Origin: Lactiplantibacillus xiangfangensis
Lineage (GTDB): Bacteria > Bacillota > Bacilli > Lactobacillales > Lactobacillaceae
Direction: 5' to 3'
DNA: 37,119 nucleotides
Assembly (NCBI RefSeq): GCF_001438845.1
Contig: NZ_JQCL01000013.1
Location: 1 to 37,119 of the forward strand
How positions within the stretch are numbered: the stretch's first letter is position 1; each line of letters opens with the position of its first letter. Made by a program: the position numbers and the translations under genes. Under the pieces are notes generated by a model. It made no database searches. It had not been told where the DNA came from and saw only the letters and a list, made by a program, of their open reading frames with translations. This document shows, piece after piece, positions 16,672-24,998 of the stretch.

Positions 16672-17847
16672 ATGAATTATGTAGGAAGTTTGAGTTTGAT
16701 ATTAATCGTGACGGCGGTGGCTGGGCACATCAGTGTACGGATGGGATTGCCCGCCGTGATTGGTCAGTTAATTAGTGGAATCATTTTAGGACCCGCCGTA
16801 CTGGGGTGGGTGACGGCCACTAGTTTTATTAAAGACTTTGCGGAACTCGGTGTGATTATTTTGATGTTTATGGCCGGGCTAGAAAGTGATTTGCAATTAT
16901 TAAAAAAATATTGGAAACCAAGCTTACTGGTCGCGGTTTTAGGCGTGATCTTACCAATTGGTGTCATCGACTGGTGTAGTCAGTTATTTCATTTGAACAG
17001 TACGGAAAGCCTCTTTTTAGGCGTAACGTTTGCCGCTACCTCGGTCTCGATTTCGGTGGCCGTTTTGAAGGAACTAGGCGTTTTGGATGGCAAGGAAGGC
17101 ACAACGATTTTAGGGGCAGCGGTGGTCGATGACGTACTCGCCGTTCTAATCTTGAGTTTGATGATCAGTTTATTTGGAAATGAAGTCAGCGGGGGCGGTA
17201 ACCACGCTTCAACCAGTTTGGCGGTCTCGTTGACGATCCAATTGGCGTTCTTTATCGCTTTATATTTCGTGGTCAAATGGTTAGTGCCGCACTTGATGTC
17301 CGTAGGGAACGCGCTGTTAGTGCCGACCTCGGTGACCTTGATGTCTTTAGTCATTTGTTTCGGCTTGTCCTACTTAGCAGACATGATTGGCTTGAGTGCC
17401 GTCATTGGGGCGTTTTTTGCCGGGATTGCGGTGGGCCAAACGGACTATCACGAGATTATTGACGAGCATATCCAACCAATCGGCAACGCCGTTTTTATCC
17501 CCGTTTTCTTCGTCAGCATCGGCCTAAACATGTCGTTTAAAGGTTTCCTAAGTGACTTCTGGTTTATCGTGGTCATCACGATCGCGGCCATTTTGACAAA
17601 GTTGATTGGTGCTGGCATTGGTGCCAGAATGGTTGGCTTTAGCTGGCTCAGTGGTTATGAAATTGGTGCCGGAATGGTTTCGCGGGGTGAAATGGCCCTG
17701 ATTATCGCCCAGATTGGTTACCAAGGAAAACTATTGTCGGAAAATCGCTATTCAGCGGTTATTACGGCCATTATCTTAACAACGTTGATTGCGCCAATCC
17801 TCCTGCGACATGCCGTCAAACGGATGAAGTTAAGCGAGGCGTCGTAA
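16672..17847 (+). CDS. napA: NapA-type Na+/H+ antiporter (CPA2 family)
   Basis: Membrane antiporter of 391 residues with about 12-13 helices, expected to export Na+ (or exchange K+) for protons. The ion-binding Asp pair is visible as AAVVDDVLAV with Asp153-Asp154, close to Asp156-Asp157 of Thermus NapA. Other landmarks are LPAVIGQLISGIILGPAVLGW, FAELGVIILMFMAGLESD and GVTFAATSVSISVAVL. There is no C-terminal RCK/TrkA domain, which separates it from full-length Kef proteins. AGGAGG precedes the ATG. Expression is probably controlled by the terminator hairpin in its leader. Confidence 0.9.
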   Translation: MNYVGSLSLILIVTAVAGHISVRMGLPAVIGQLISGIILGPAVLGWVTATSFIKDFAELGVIILMFMAGLESDLQLLKKYWKPSLLVAVLGVILPIGVIDWCSQLFHLNSTESLFLGVTFAATSVSISVAVLKELGVLDGKEGTTILGAAVVDDVLAVLILSLMISLFGNEVSGGGNHASTSLAVSLTIQLAFFIALYFVVKWLVPHLMSVGNALLVPTSVTLMSLVICFGLSYLADMIGLSAVIGAFFAGIAVGQTDYHEIIDEHIQPIGNAVFIPVFFVSIGLNMSFKGFLSDFWFIVVITIAAILTKLIGAGIGARMVGFSWLSGYEIGAGMVSRGEMALIIAQIGYQGKLLSENRYSAVITAIILTTLIAPILLRHAVKRMKLSEAS

Positions 17848-17856
17848 AAAAATATT

Positions 17857-17917
17857 GGCATCTAAAATGGCCCTACAGAATTTAGTGAAAACTTCTGCAG
17901 GACCTTTTTTTGATGCC
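17857..17917 (+). terminator. terminator of the antiporter gene
   Basis: CCTACAGAA/TTCTGCAGG (17872-17901, one mismatch) is followed by a T-run to 17911. An outer helix GGCATC/GATGCC closes the whole structure. Confidence 0.8.
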
Positions 17918-17930
17918 TATTTTTCTGGTT

Positions 17931-18051
17931 GAAACGTGCGTCAAAAGGCAGCTTGCTCCGCTTAACGTGGATTCAGAAATTATCCCTGGGTTTGGGATAA
18001 TTTCTGAATCCACGTTAATGCTCACAACCTACTCGCCTTTTGCCCCACTCT
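17931..18051. repeat. intergenic hairpin repeat, copy C (full)
   Basis: Begins GAAACGTGCGTCAAAAGGCAG and ends CGCCTTTTGCCCCACTCT. The inner perfect inverted repeat pairs AACGTGGATTCAGAAATTATCCC's 23 bases around TGGGTTT. The internal-loop words CCGCTTAAC and GTTAATGCTCAC are present. The minus-strand AGAGTGGG end lies inside the 3' end of the RibD-like gene and encodes its last residues and TAG stop (18029-18031). Confidence 0.85.
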
Positions 18052-18577
18052 GTTTTCGATAATGCACTTCAGCTAATTGTCCATACTGATTCGTGGCCAC
18101 GAGTTCGAAGCGTTGTTGATGATCGATGGTTGTAAATAACGGAATCCCGCTGCCCAAGATGACGGGCGCAATTTGAATGAACATCTCGTCAACGAGATTC
18201 GCTGCCAGTAATGGCATTAAAATACCGGCCCCACCGACAATCCAAATGTTTTGGCCCGCTTTTTGACGTAGTTCTTGAACCAATTCAGTGACGTCAGCGT
18301 TAGTGAATTGCGTGTGGTCGTCACCGGGATGCGGGGCGGAGGTCATCACGATACTTTGTGTGTCAGGATTAAACGGATTGATCAATTGATCAGTCGTTTG
18401 TTCCATGGTGTACTCGTAAGTATGGCGCCCCATAATGGCAGTGTCCACTTGTTGCATGAACGTCTTGGTTGGGGCTTCGTCCGCGCCACTAGTCTGGAAA
18501 AGCCAGTCTAGCCGATTATCCTTAGTGGCGAGATAACCGTCGATTGAGATTGCCCCGTAAAATTGTACTTTACGCAT
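18029..18577 (-). CDS. dihydrofolate reductase-like / RibD C-terminal domain protein
   Basis: Small NADPH-dependent reductase-type protein, 182 residues, of the RibD_C/DHFR-fold family. Markers are the N-terminal GAISIDGYLATKDNRLDWL, IMGRHTYEY in the first half, and the nucleotide-binding IWIVGGAGILMPLL. Such stand-alone proteins are common in Gram-positive bacteria and seldom have a proven substrate; a true folate or riboflavin role is not implied. I chose the ATG at 18577 after AGGTG; an upstream in-frame start adds 12 poorly conserved residues. The last residues (SGAKGE) are encoded by the hairpin repeat, so the original C-terminus was probably replaced. Confidence 0.88.
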   Translation of the reverse strand: MRKVQFYGAISIDGYLATKDNRLDWLFQTSGADEAPTKTFMQQVDTAIMGRHTYEYTMEQTTDQLINPFNPDTQSIVMTSAPHPGDDHTQFTNADVTELVQELRQKAGQNIWIVGGAGILMPLLAANLVDEMFIQIAPVILGSGIPLFTTIDHQQRFELVATNQYGQLAEVHYRKQSGAKGE

Positions 18578-18686
18578 GGTATGACACCTACTTCTAGTCT
18601 TTTTAATAGTCACATTGTACCATGATTACAACTTACGATTATGAGAAATCAACTGTGAACTGTAAGTTAAACAGTGGATTAACCAA

Positions 18687-18728
18687 ACAGCGATTAGATT
18701 CTGAAGATAAGCAGAATCTAATCGCTGT
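18687..18728 (-). terminator. hairpin after the P-type ATPase gene
   Basis: ACAGCGATTAGATTCTG and CAGAATCTAATCGCTGT pair perfectly over 17 bases with an 8-base loop, just past the ATPase stop. The T-run on the minus strand is weak (TTTGGTT). Confidence 0.7.
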
Positions 18729-18734
18729 TAGTGT

Positions 18735-21506
18735 TTATTTAGCTAAGTGATGACGGACGATGGCTTTACGTAATTCTTCAATTAAGATTAACGGAATCGG
18801 GATGCTAAGGAGTAATCCCCAGTCACTACCCGCAATTCCAGTCGTATTGAACAGGCCTTGCAGGACGGGCACGTACATTAAGAGCGCAATCAGGATAATC
18901 TCAAAGCCAATCCCGAACCAGATGCGGTGGTTGCTGAATAGACCAATCTTGAAGACGGAAGTTAATTGCGTCCGACAGTTGATGGCCGCTGCAATTTGGC
19001 AAAAGACGATGGCCGCTAAAGTCATGGTCGTTGCCATGATGTAGACGTTCCCACTGGCTGCTAAGGCAACGTGTGGCCAACCGTGTAACCAGTTAACGAA
19101 GAAGTAGGCGACGGTTGAGAGCACCGACGCAATCATGCCGTACCAACCAAAAGCTTTCCAAACAATCGTCTTATTGAGGAGGTGGGCCGTCCGGGCGCGT
19201 GGTGGTTGATCCATGATTCCAGGTTCACTCTTTTCAGCTCCCAGACCAAGTGCGGGAAGCATGTCCGTTCCAAGGTCGACCGTTAAGATCTGCATAACGG
19301 TCAATGGGAGGGGAATTAGTCCCCGTGAGAATAAGAAGAGCACGGATGGAATCGCTTCGGGAACGTTACTGTTCAAAATGTAGAGCAGGAACTTTTGCAA
19401 GTTACTGTAGACGGTCCGGCCCTCTTCAATGGCCGCAACGATCGAGGCAAAATTGTCGTCGGTCAGAATCATATCGGCCGCGTCTTTAGCGACGTCCGTC
19501 CCGGTGACACCCATGGCAATACCGATGTCGGCTTGTTTCAGTGCGGGGGCGTCGTTCACGCCGTCACCGGTTGAAGCGACGATTTCGCCGTTATACTGGT
19601 TGGCTTTAACGATGCGGTACTTTTGTTCGGGGGCGACCCGGGCAAAAATAACTTCATGTTTCACGGCCGCTTGCAGGTCGGTGTTGTTCATTTTAGTGAG
19701 CTCGTCACCGGTAATGACGCGAACTTGGTCATCGTCGATCCCAATCTTCATGGCAATACTTTTAGCCGTCAGGGGACTGTCCCCGGTGACCATGATAATG
19801 CGAATATTAGCGCGATGGCACTTTTCAACGGCATCGTAAATCTCTGGCCGCGGTGGGTCAGCCATAACGGTTAACCCAACGAAAGTTAAGTGTTGTTCCG
19901 TATTAGCAATTGTGCAATCAGCACTGTCTGCGGGGAGCCCGTTTTGACCGTCAAATGGTCGGTACGCGATGGCCATGGAACGTAAGCCCTGAGCGGCATA
20001 ATGCCGGTTAGCGGCGTTGATTTTGGTTATGTCTTCGTCAGTTAATGGCCGTGCGTGACCGTTTTCTAGCAACTGATCACTGATGGCTAAAATCCCATCT
20101 AAGGCCCCTTTGACGTAAATAACGGCTCCCGCATGATTGGGTTGCATGTGAATCGTGGTCATGCGCTTACGGTCAGAATCAAACGGTAGTTCTTGCACTC
20201 TAGGATATTGCTTGTTGAGCTGGTCTAAATCTAAACCGGATTTTTGTGCCAGCACGAGGTGAGCAGCTTCCGTAGGGGTCCCGATAATTTTAGGCTTGGC
20301 AGAAGTTTCTTCTTGAATTTCGGTGTCGTTGTCGAGGGCGGCGACTCGGACGATTGTTGCGAGCGCCGGGTGTTGTGACAAGTCGATTGGTGCTTGTTTA
20401 AATTGGATTTGGCCGTTGTTGACGTAACCTTCACCGCTGACCGTATATTCGCGGTCGGGAAGCCAGACGTGGTTGATCGTCATTTGGTTTTGGGTGAGGG
20501 TCCCAGTTTTATCCGAACAGATCACGGTCGTTTCACCTAACGTTTCCACGCTACTTAGTTCTTTGACCAGCGCGTGTTTTTTAGACATGCGGGTCACCCC
20601 TTGTGCCAGTGAGAGGGTCACGGTCGGCAATAGGCCTTCTGGAATGAAGGCGACGATCATGCCCAGCGCAAACACAAATGATTTTGCAACGGGGTAGTGG
20701 ACAAAAAAGATAGCGGCAACAAAGAAAATTAAGCCAATCAAAATAGCAATCAGTGAAATCTGCCGGGTCAAGCGGTCGAGTTCGGCAGTTAACGGGGAAA
20801 CCGTATCTTTTTGGTGTTCCGTTAACGAGGCGATTTGCCCGAATTCGGTCTGCATCCCCGTCTGAATAGCGACCGCAGTGGCCGTACCGTTGACCGCAAC
20901 GGTGCCCGCGTAAACAACGTTTTGTTCTTCAAAGCGGCCGTCGCCCTTGGCATAGGTTGGGGTCTTATCAACGGCTAGTGATTCGCCGGTTAATGCGGAT
21001 TCGTCAACTTGCAGGGCCGTGGCTTCAATGATGCGGGCATCGGCTGAGATACTGTTACCAGCTTGAATGGTAAAGACGTCGCCGGGAACGAGGTCGTCGG
21101 CATCAATTTGCTGAGTAACGCCGTGGCGCAAAACGTGGGTATAAGTTGGCAACATCTTTTTGAGGGAATCCGTCGCCTTTTTTGCGGCGTGTTCCTGCCA
21201 ATAGCTGAAACAACCATTGATTAGGTTGACCGCCCAAATGGCAATTCCTAGTTCTAACATCCCGGTAAACATTGCGATTAGGCCACTGACCCAAAGTAGT
21301 AGGGCCATCAAACTAGTAAAGTTTTTGATGAACGCTTTAAATTGTGAGCGTGACTTGGTTTGTTGAATCGTGTTAGGGCCGACTTCTTTTAGTCGTTGTG
21401 CGGCGACGGTGTCGGTTAAGCCCGTTGGGTGCGTTTGTAAAGTTTTGTAAAACTGATCGACGGATAAGTGTGCTAATTGGTCGGTCGTCATCTGAGATTT
21501 AGACAT
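18735..21506 (-). CDS. P-type cation-transporting ATPase, type II with Na+/K+-ATPase-like signatures
   Basis: Membrane ion pump of 923 residues. It has an N-terminal cation-ATPase domain, the actuator TGES (ALTGESLAVD), phosphorylation site DKTGT with Asp332, MVTGDSPLTAKSIA and the hinge TGDGVNDAPAL, then six C-terminal helices. The ion-site helices read IPEGLLPTVTLSLA (M4), SNVPEAIPS (M5) and DLGTDMLPA (M6), closer to Na+/K+-ATPase (PEGLL, SNxPE, DLGTDM) than to SERCA (PEGLP). Ca2+ or Na+ export are both possible; the published label 'cation-transporting' is safest. The ATG at 21506 has GGGAG at about 8 bases; the GTG at 21515 overlaps it. Confidence 0.92.
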   Translation of the reverse strand: MSKSQMTTDQLAHLSVDQFYKTLQTHPTGLTDTVAAQRLKEVGPNTIQQTKSRSQFKAFIKNFTSLMALLLWVSGLIAMFTGMLELGIAIWAVNLINGCFSYWQEHAAKKATDSLKKMLPTYTHVLRHGVTQQIDADDLVPGDVFTIQAGNSISADARIIEATALQVDESALTGESLAVDKTPTYAKGDGRFEEQNVVYAGTVAVNGTATAVAIQTGMQTEFGQIASLTEHQKDTVSPLTAELDRLTRQISLIAILIGLIFFVAAIFFVHYPVAKSFVFALGMIVAFIPEGLLPTVTLSLAQGVTRMSKKHALVKELSSVETLGETTVICSDKTGTLTQNQMTINHVWLPDREYTVSGEGYVNNGQIQFKQAPIDLSQHPALATIVRVAALDNDTEIQEETSAKPKIIGTPTEAAHLVLAQKSGLDLDQLNKQYPRVQELPFDSDRKRMTTIHMQPNHAGAVIYVKGALDGILAISDQLLENGHARPLTDEDITKINAANRHYAAQGLRSMAIAYRPFDGQNGLPADSADCTIANTEQHLTFVGLTVMADPPRPEIYDAVEKCHRANIRIIMVTGDSPLTAKSIAMKIGIDDDQVRVITGDELTKMNNTDLQAAVKHEVIFARVAPEQKYRIVKANQYNGEIVASTGDGVNDAPALKQADIGIAMGVTGTDVAKDAADMILTDDNFASIVAAIEEGRTVYSNLQKFLLYILNSNVPEAIPSVLFLFSRGLIPLPLTVMQILTVDLGTDMLPALGLGAEKSEPGIMDQPPRARTAHLLNKTIVWKAFGWYGMIASVLSTVAYFFVNWLHGWPHVALAASGNVYIMATTMTLAAIVFCQIAAAINCRTQLTSVFKIGLFSNHRIWFGIGFEIILIALLMYVPVLQGLFNTTGIAGSDWGLLLSIPIPLILIEELRKAIVRHHLAK

Positions 21507-21677
21507 AGTTTTCACTCCCGAAAACCGGCTAGAACAACTGTTGAAGCACGTGAAACGTTGTAATGACGTGTTGTTGACGGCTTGGTCGGTAAATGTATCG
21601 ATTACAATCCTTAGAATAGTCTCATTAGTTCGAAAATACTACCATAAAATTCAGATAGAAATGAGTTGTTTTCAAAC

Positions 21678-21705
21678 TGAGACGCTTTCGGTATAATTGA
21701 GACGC
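21678..21705 (+). promoter_or_regulatory. promoter with two direct repeats
   Basis: TGAGACGC occurs at 21678-21685 and 21698-21705, exactly 20 bases apart (two helical turns), on either side of a perfect TATAAT (21692-21697). No good -35 is seen. This looks like an operator for a protein binding one DNA face at the nucleoside hydrolase promoter. Confidence 0.5.
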
Positions 21706-21716
21706 ATTTATAAAAT

Positions 21717-21778
21717 AGTGGTTAAACACCGGACAATCCGTCCGGTGCATCCACTGGCTGGTTCGTAAACTTCCCAGC
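21717..21778 (+). promoter_or_regulatory. structured leader of the nucleoside hydrolase-ECF operon
   Basis: CACCGGAC/GTCCGGTG (21727-21734, 21740-21747) is enclosed by AGTGG/CCACT (21717-21721, 21751-21755) and followed by GCTGG/CCAGC (21757-21761, 21774-21778). GGAGG lies downstream before the ATG at 21818. It may be a riboswitch or protein-binding leader; no T-run follows. I do not match it to a known class. Confidence 0.4.
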
Positions 21779-21817
21779 ATAAAAAACCAAGAACTTCACT
21801 TAATCGGAGGTAAGAAA

Positions 21818-22810
21818 ATGAATGCAACTCGTAACGTCATCATTGACTGTGATCCGGGCATTGATGATAGTTTGGCGCTTTTGTTAGCGCTGAATTCACC
21901 AGAATTAAACGTGGTGGGAATCACGACTGTTTGTGGTAACGTTCCGACCCACATTGGCGCGCAAAATGCGCTGAAAATGCTCGATTTGGTTGATCGGTTG
22001 GATATTCCGGTTTACCTAGGCGCCAATCGGCCATTAAAAGTGGCTTACACGAGCGCGCAGGATACGCACGGTGACGACGGCCTGGGCAATAGTCACCTCC
22101 CCGAAGTTACCGCGGTAGGGCCGGCACAAGATGCCGTTCAGTTCATTGCGGATACCCTCGCTACAGATCCGACAACGTCCATCTTGGCACTGGGACCTCT
22201 GACCAATATCGCGCAGGTATTGCAACGTGATCCGCAGTTGTTTGAACAAGTGGATCGGTTTACCCTGATGGGCGGTAGTTACTTAAGTCACGGTAATTGT
22301 TCACCGGTAGCGGAATACAATTTCTGGTGTGATCCGGACGCCGCACAGCTGGTCTTTGATCAGATGCCGGTGCCAATTCAAATGGTTGGCTTAGACGTGA
22401 CCCGTAAAATTGTGCTCACGCCCAGTCTATTAGAATATATTCAAGACATTAATCCTCAAATGGGGGCGCTGATCAAAAAAATCACCCGCTTCTACTTTGA
22501 TTTTCACTGGCAGTATGAACGGGTGATTGGTTGCGTGATCAATGATCCGTTGGCCGTGGCTGCGTTTATCGATCCTGAAATTTTGCACGGCTTTGAAAGT
22601 TTCACAACGGTGGCCGTAGACGGGGTCGCCCGTGGACAATCCATTGTAGATGCCCATGACTTTTGGCATGAGCCCGCCAACAGCCAAATCATGACGACCG
22701 TTGACGTTGAAGCATTCTGGCGCCTGTTTTTAAAGCGGGTCGCGGGTGCAACTGACCCTGATTTAACGCGGGTCCTACAACAACTTGGGGTGGCGCCATG
22801 CACAAAATAA
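21818..22810 (+). CDS. ribonucleoside hydrolase (inosine-uridine nucleosidase family)
   Basis: Hydrolyses nucleosides to base and ribose. The N-terminal calcium-binding signature DCDPGIDDS is at residues 10-18 (Asp10, Asp12, Asp16, Asp17), and the family stretches GNVPTHIGAQNALKML, HGDDGLG and ILALGPLTNIAQ follow. At 330 residues it is of usual length. The pyrimidine versus purine preference (RihA/B/C, IunH) cannot be fixed from sequence alone. The next gene, an ECF S component, overlaps its end by 13 bases, which suggests that the nucleoside or base is imported by that transporter. Confidence 0.92.
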   Translation: MNATRNVIIDCDPGIDDSLALLLALNSPELNVVGITTVCGNVPTHIGAQNALKMLDLVDRLDIPVYLGANRPLKVAYTSAQDTHGDDGLGNSHLPEVTAVGPAQDAVQFIADTLATDPTTSILALGPLTNIAQVLQRDPQLFEQVDRFTLMGGSYLSHGNCSPVAEYNFWCDPDAAQLVFDQMPVPIQMVGLDVTRKIVLTPSLLEYIQDINPQMGALIKKITRFYFDFHWQYERVIGCVINDPLAVAAFIDPEILHGFESFTTVAVDGVARGQSIVDAHDFWHEPANSQIMTTVDVEAFWRLFLKRVAGATDPDLTRVLQQLGVAPCTK

Positions 22811-23346
22811 AGACGCGGACCCTGACGTTATTAGCGTTATGCATTGCGTTAAACGTGGTTGGGGCCAATATCGCCCTTATGCTGAAACTTCCGATTTATT
22901 TAGATTCAATTGGGACCGTTTTGGCCGCGGCCGTTTTTGGTCCACTAGGCGGGATGCTAGTCGGGGGTGCGTCCGCACTGTTGGCTGGAATCACCGACCT
23001 ATACGCCTTATTCTTTATGCCCGTTCAACTTTTGACTGGGTGCGTCGCTGGATTGTTATACCGGCGGTTTAAACCGGGAACTTGGCGGTCCAACTGGTGG
23101 ATGGCGTTGGCCATTTCACTTCCGGGGACCGTGGTCAGCACGCTAATTACGGTGATTTTATTCCATGGAATTACGTCATCGGGTTCTAGCATGCTTGTCC
23201 AGGTGTTGCTTGGTACCGGGATGAGCAAGGTAGCAGCGGTCTTTCTGATTCAAATCGCGACCGACTACCTGGACCGGTTCATTACGGTTTACGTCGTAGC
23301 GCTTGTTTACCGGATACTTCGGTCTCGGTTACCACAGGCGAACTAA
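22798..23346 (+). CDS. ECF transporter S component, probably nucleoside/base uptake
   Basis: Substrate-binding membrane subunit of an energy-coupling-factor importer, 182 residues with about six helices. Typical S-component features are the N-terminal basic stretch followed by LALCIALNVVGANIAL, and LPIYLDSIGTVLAAAVFGPLGGMLVGGASALLAGI. It would use the shared EcfA/A'/T module encoded elsewhere. The substrate is inferred from coupling to the nucleoside hydrolase. GGGGTGG precedes the ATG within the upstream gene. Confidence 0.85.
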   Translation: MHKIKTRTLTLLALCIALNVVGANIALMLKLPIYLDSIGTVLAAAVFGPLGGMLVGGASALLAGITDLYALFFMPVQLLTGCVAGLLYRRFKPGTWRSNWWMALAISLPGTVVSTLITVILFHGITSSGSSMLVQVLLGTGMSKVAAVFLIQIATDYLDRFITVYVVALVYRILRSRLPQAN

Positions 23347-23358
23347 CTGAATAATTTC

Positions 23359-23402
23359 AAATGGCATTTCAGACGTGGTAAACTTTCTGAAATGCCATTT
23401 TT
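23359..23402 (+). terminator. terminator of the nucleoside operon
   Basis: AAATGGCATTTCAG pairs perfectly with CTGAAATGCCATTT, followed by a short T-run. Confidence 0.85.
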
Positions 23403-23453
23403 GAGTTGCAATAAGGCGTCACGACTAAAAATTAATTAATTGGAATCAACCGC

Positions 23454-23484
23454 TTGACCCTGACGTGGCGTCACCCCTTATGCT
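23454..23484 (+). promoter_or_regulatory. MerR-type promoter with 19-bp spacer
   Basis: TTGACC (23454-23459) and TATGCT (23479-23484) are 19 bases apart, the overlong spacing that MerR-family activators correct. The spacer holds the palindrome TGACG-TGG-CGTCA (23461-23473). It lies just ahead of a MerR-family gene, so autoregulation is very likely. GGCGTCAC also occurs at 23415-23422. Confidence 0.75.
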
Positions 23485-23510
23485 AAGTAATGTTGAAAGG
23501 AAGGGTGACC

Positions 23511-24275
23511 ATGACTTATCAGACAAAACAACTCGCTGATTTGGCGGGTGTCAGTGTGCGGACGTTGCGCTACTATGACCAGATTGGATTATTAAAACCA
23601 GCTTGGGTCGGGGACAATGGGTACCGGTACTACGAAAATGACCAAGTGAACCGACTACAACAAATTTGTTTGTACCGCGCCATGCAATTGCCGCTAGCGG
23701 AGATTCAAAAGTTATTGGCGCAAACTACTGATCAGCAGGTCGTCAGCCTTCAACAGCAATATCAAGCGTTATTGCAACAGCGGAAACATTTAGATCAATT
23801 GTTGACCCTGGTGCAGACGACGATTCGAACTCAGCAGGAGGAAACAACGATGAATAATGATGAAGCGAAGTTTAAGGTGTTTAAAGCGGCTCAGTTAGCT
23901 CAAAATGAGGAACAGTACGGGGATGAACTCCGAGAACGGTACGATGAACCAATAATCAAACAGTCTCAGACCAAGTACGCAAATTTGAGTGCGACCGATT
24001 ATCAGCGCATGCAAGCCATTGAAGCCGAGTTGGTGACCGATTTAGCCGTATTGTTAAAGCAACCGACGTTGGATGATGGATTAGCACGGCAGGTGTATCA
24101 GCTTCACCGGCAGTGGCTCAGCTTTGCGTGGCCCCATTACACGGCGACAATGCACCGCGGTTTAGCTGATATGTACGTAGCCGATGACCGGTTCATCCAG
24201 TACTATGATCAGCGTGCCGGCGTTGGTGCGACCGCGGTACTGGTTGAGAGTATTAAAAAGTATGCGCAGGATTAG
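23511..24275 (+). CDS. MerR-family regulator with TipAS antibiotic-recognition domain
   Basis: Transcription activator of 254 residues. Residues 1-70 are the MerR winged helix (LADLAGVSVRTLRYYDQIGLLKP, GYRYYENDQVNRLQQI). About 75-115 is a glutamine-rich dimerisation coiled coil, and about 130-254 matches the TipAS domain (YGDELRERYDEP, RQWLSFAWPHYTATMHRGLADMYVADDRF), which in TipA and Mta binds drugs such as thiopeptides. The ATG at 23511 follows GGAAGG. It probably responds to a hydrophobic antibiotic; the next gene, a TMEM175-like channel, is separated by a terminator. Confidence 0.92.
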   Translation: MTYQTKQLADLAGVSVRTLRYYDQIGLLKPAWVGDNGYRYYENDQVNRLQQICLYRAMQLPLAEIQKLLAQTTDQQVVSLQQQYQALLQQRKHLDQLLTLVQTTIRTQQEETTMNNDEAKFKVFKAAQLAQNEEQYGDELRERYDEPIIKQSQTKYANLSATDYQRMQAIEAELVTDLAVLLKQPTLDDGLARQVYQLHRQWLSFAWPHYTATMHRGLADMYVADDRFIQYYDQRAGVGATAVLVESIKKYAQD

Positions 24276-24281
24276 TCAGTT

Positions 24282-24330
24282 AAAATAGTGCCCTGATAGA
24301 ATGATCACATTCTGTTCAGGGCACTATTTT
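24282..24330 (+). terminator. terminator of the MerR gene
   Basis: AAAATAGTGCCCTGA pairs perfectly with TCAGGGCACTATTTT; the loop holds a second small helix AGAATG/CATTCT. Confidence 0.85.
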
Positions 24331-24401
24331 ATTTGGCCAAACGTTGGCGAGTGGTATATTTAACTTAGTTAATCAGATTACTGAATTAAGGGGTTGGCAA
24401 G

Positions 24402-24998
24402 ATGAATAAAGGACGGGTCGAAGCGTTTACTGATGCTGTGGTGGCCATTGTATTGACGATTATGGTATTGGAGTTTGACGTGCCAAATGAGCCGACATTT
24501 GCGGCCTTGGCGGAGAATGGGAGCTATTTGATTGCGTACTTGATTAGTTTCCTGTTTATTGGCGTGGCGTGGTATAACCACCATTATATGCTGACGCTAA
24601 CGAAACATATCACGAAACGGATTTATTGGCTGAACAACTTTTGGATTCTCACGATGTCGTTACTACCAGTGTCGACGGCTTGGGCTGGAAAATTTATTGA
24701 TCAGCCGCAACCAGAATTATTCTATTTCATTATCTTTATTTTATGGACAATTGCCTACGCGGTACTCTCACGTGCAATTGCACAGGCTAATGTGGCCGAT
24801 CATCCTAAAATTACGGCGAAGATTCAAGCGATGCCGGCTTATCGCATTCATGCCAACGTTTTTTTCTGGGTGATCGCGGCAATCGTGGCTCTTATGATTA
24901 TCTTTGTCTGGCCGCCGTTATCAATGGTGTTTACGGTGATTGAACTAATTTTGATGGCGCTTCGCACGCCCGCTGACAGTGATAAGATTGCTGAGTAA
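24402..24998 (+). CDS. TMEM175-family (DUF1211) potassium channel-like protein
   Basis: Membrane protein of 198 residues with six hydrophobic segments. It opens RVEAFTDAVVAIVLTIMVLE with Arg5, Phe9 and Asp11, the R-x3-F-S/T-D signature of the TMEM175 family, whose bacterial members form tetrameric K+-permeable channels. Selectivity here is inferred. Its stop (TAA at 24996-24998) directly abuts the AGAGTGGG end of a hairpin repeat, which ends in a T-run and probably ends the transcript. Confidence 0.88.
   Translation: MNKGRVEAFTDAVVAIVLTIMVLEFDVPNEPTFAALAENGSYLIAYLISFLFIGVAWYNHHYMLTLTKHITKRIYWLNNFWILTMSLLPVSTAWAGKFIDQPQPELFYFIIFILWTIAYAVLSRAIAQANVADHPKITAKIQAMPAYRIHANVFFWVIAAIVALMIIFVWPPLSMVFTVIELILMALRTPADSDKIAE

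Noticed and set aside
16560-16775. Leader peptide or short gene in the antiporter leader
   Set aside because: Its ATG lies in the -10 region, upstream of the expected transcript start, so it cannot be translated from this promoter.
22985-23346. ECF S component as an isolated vitamin transporter
   Set aside because: The 13-base overlap with the nucleoside hydrolase makes a nucleoside-related role more likely, although the substrate is unproven.
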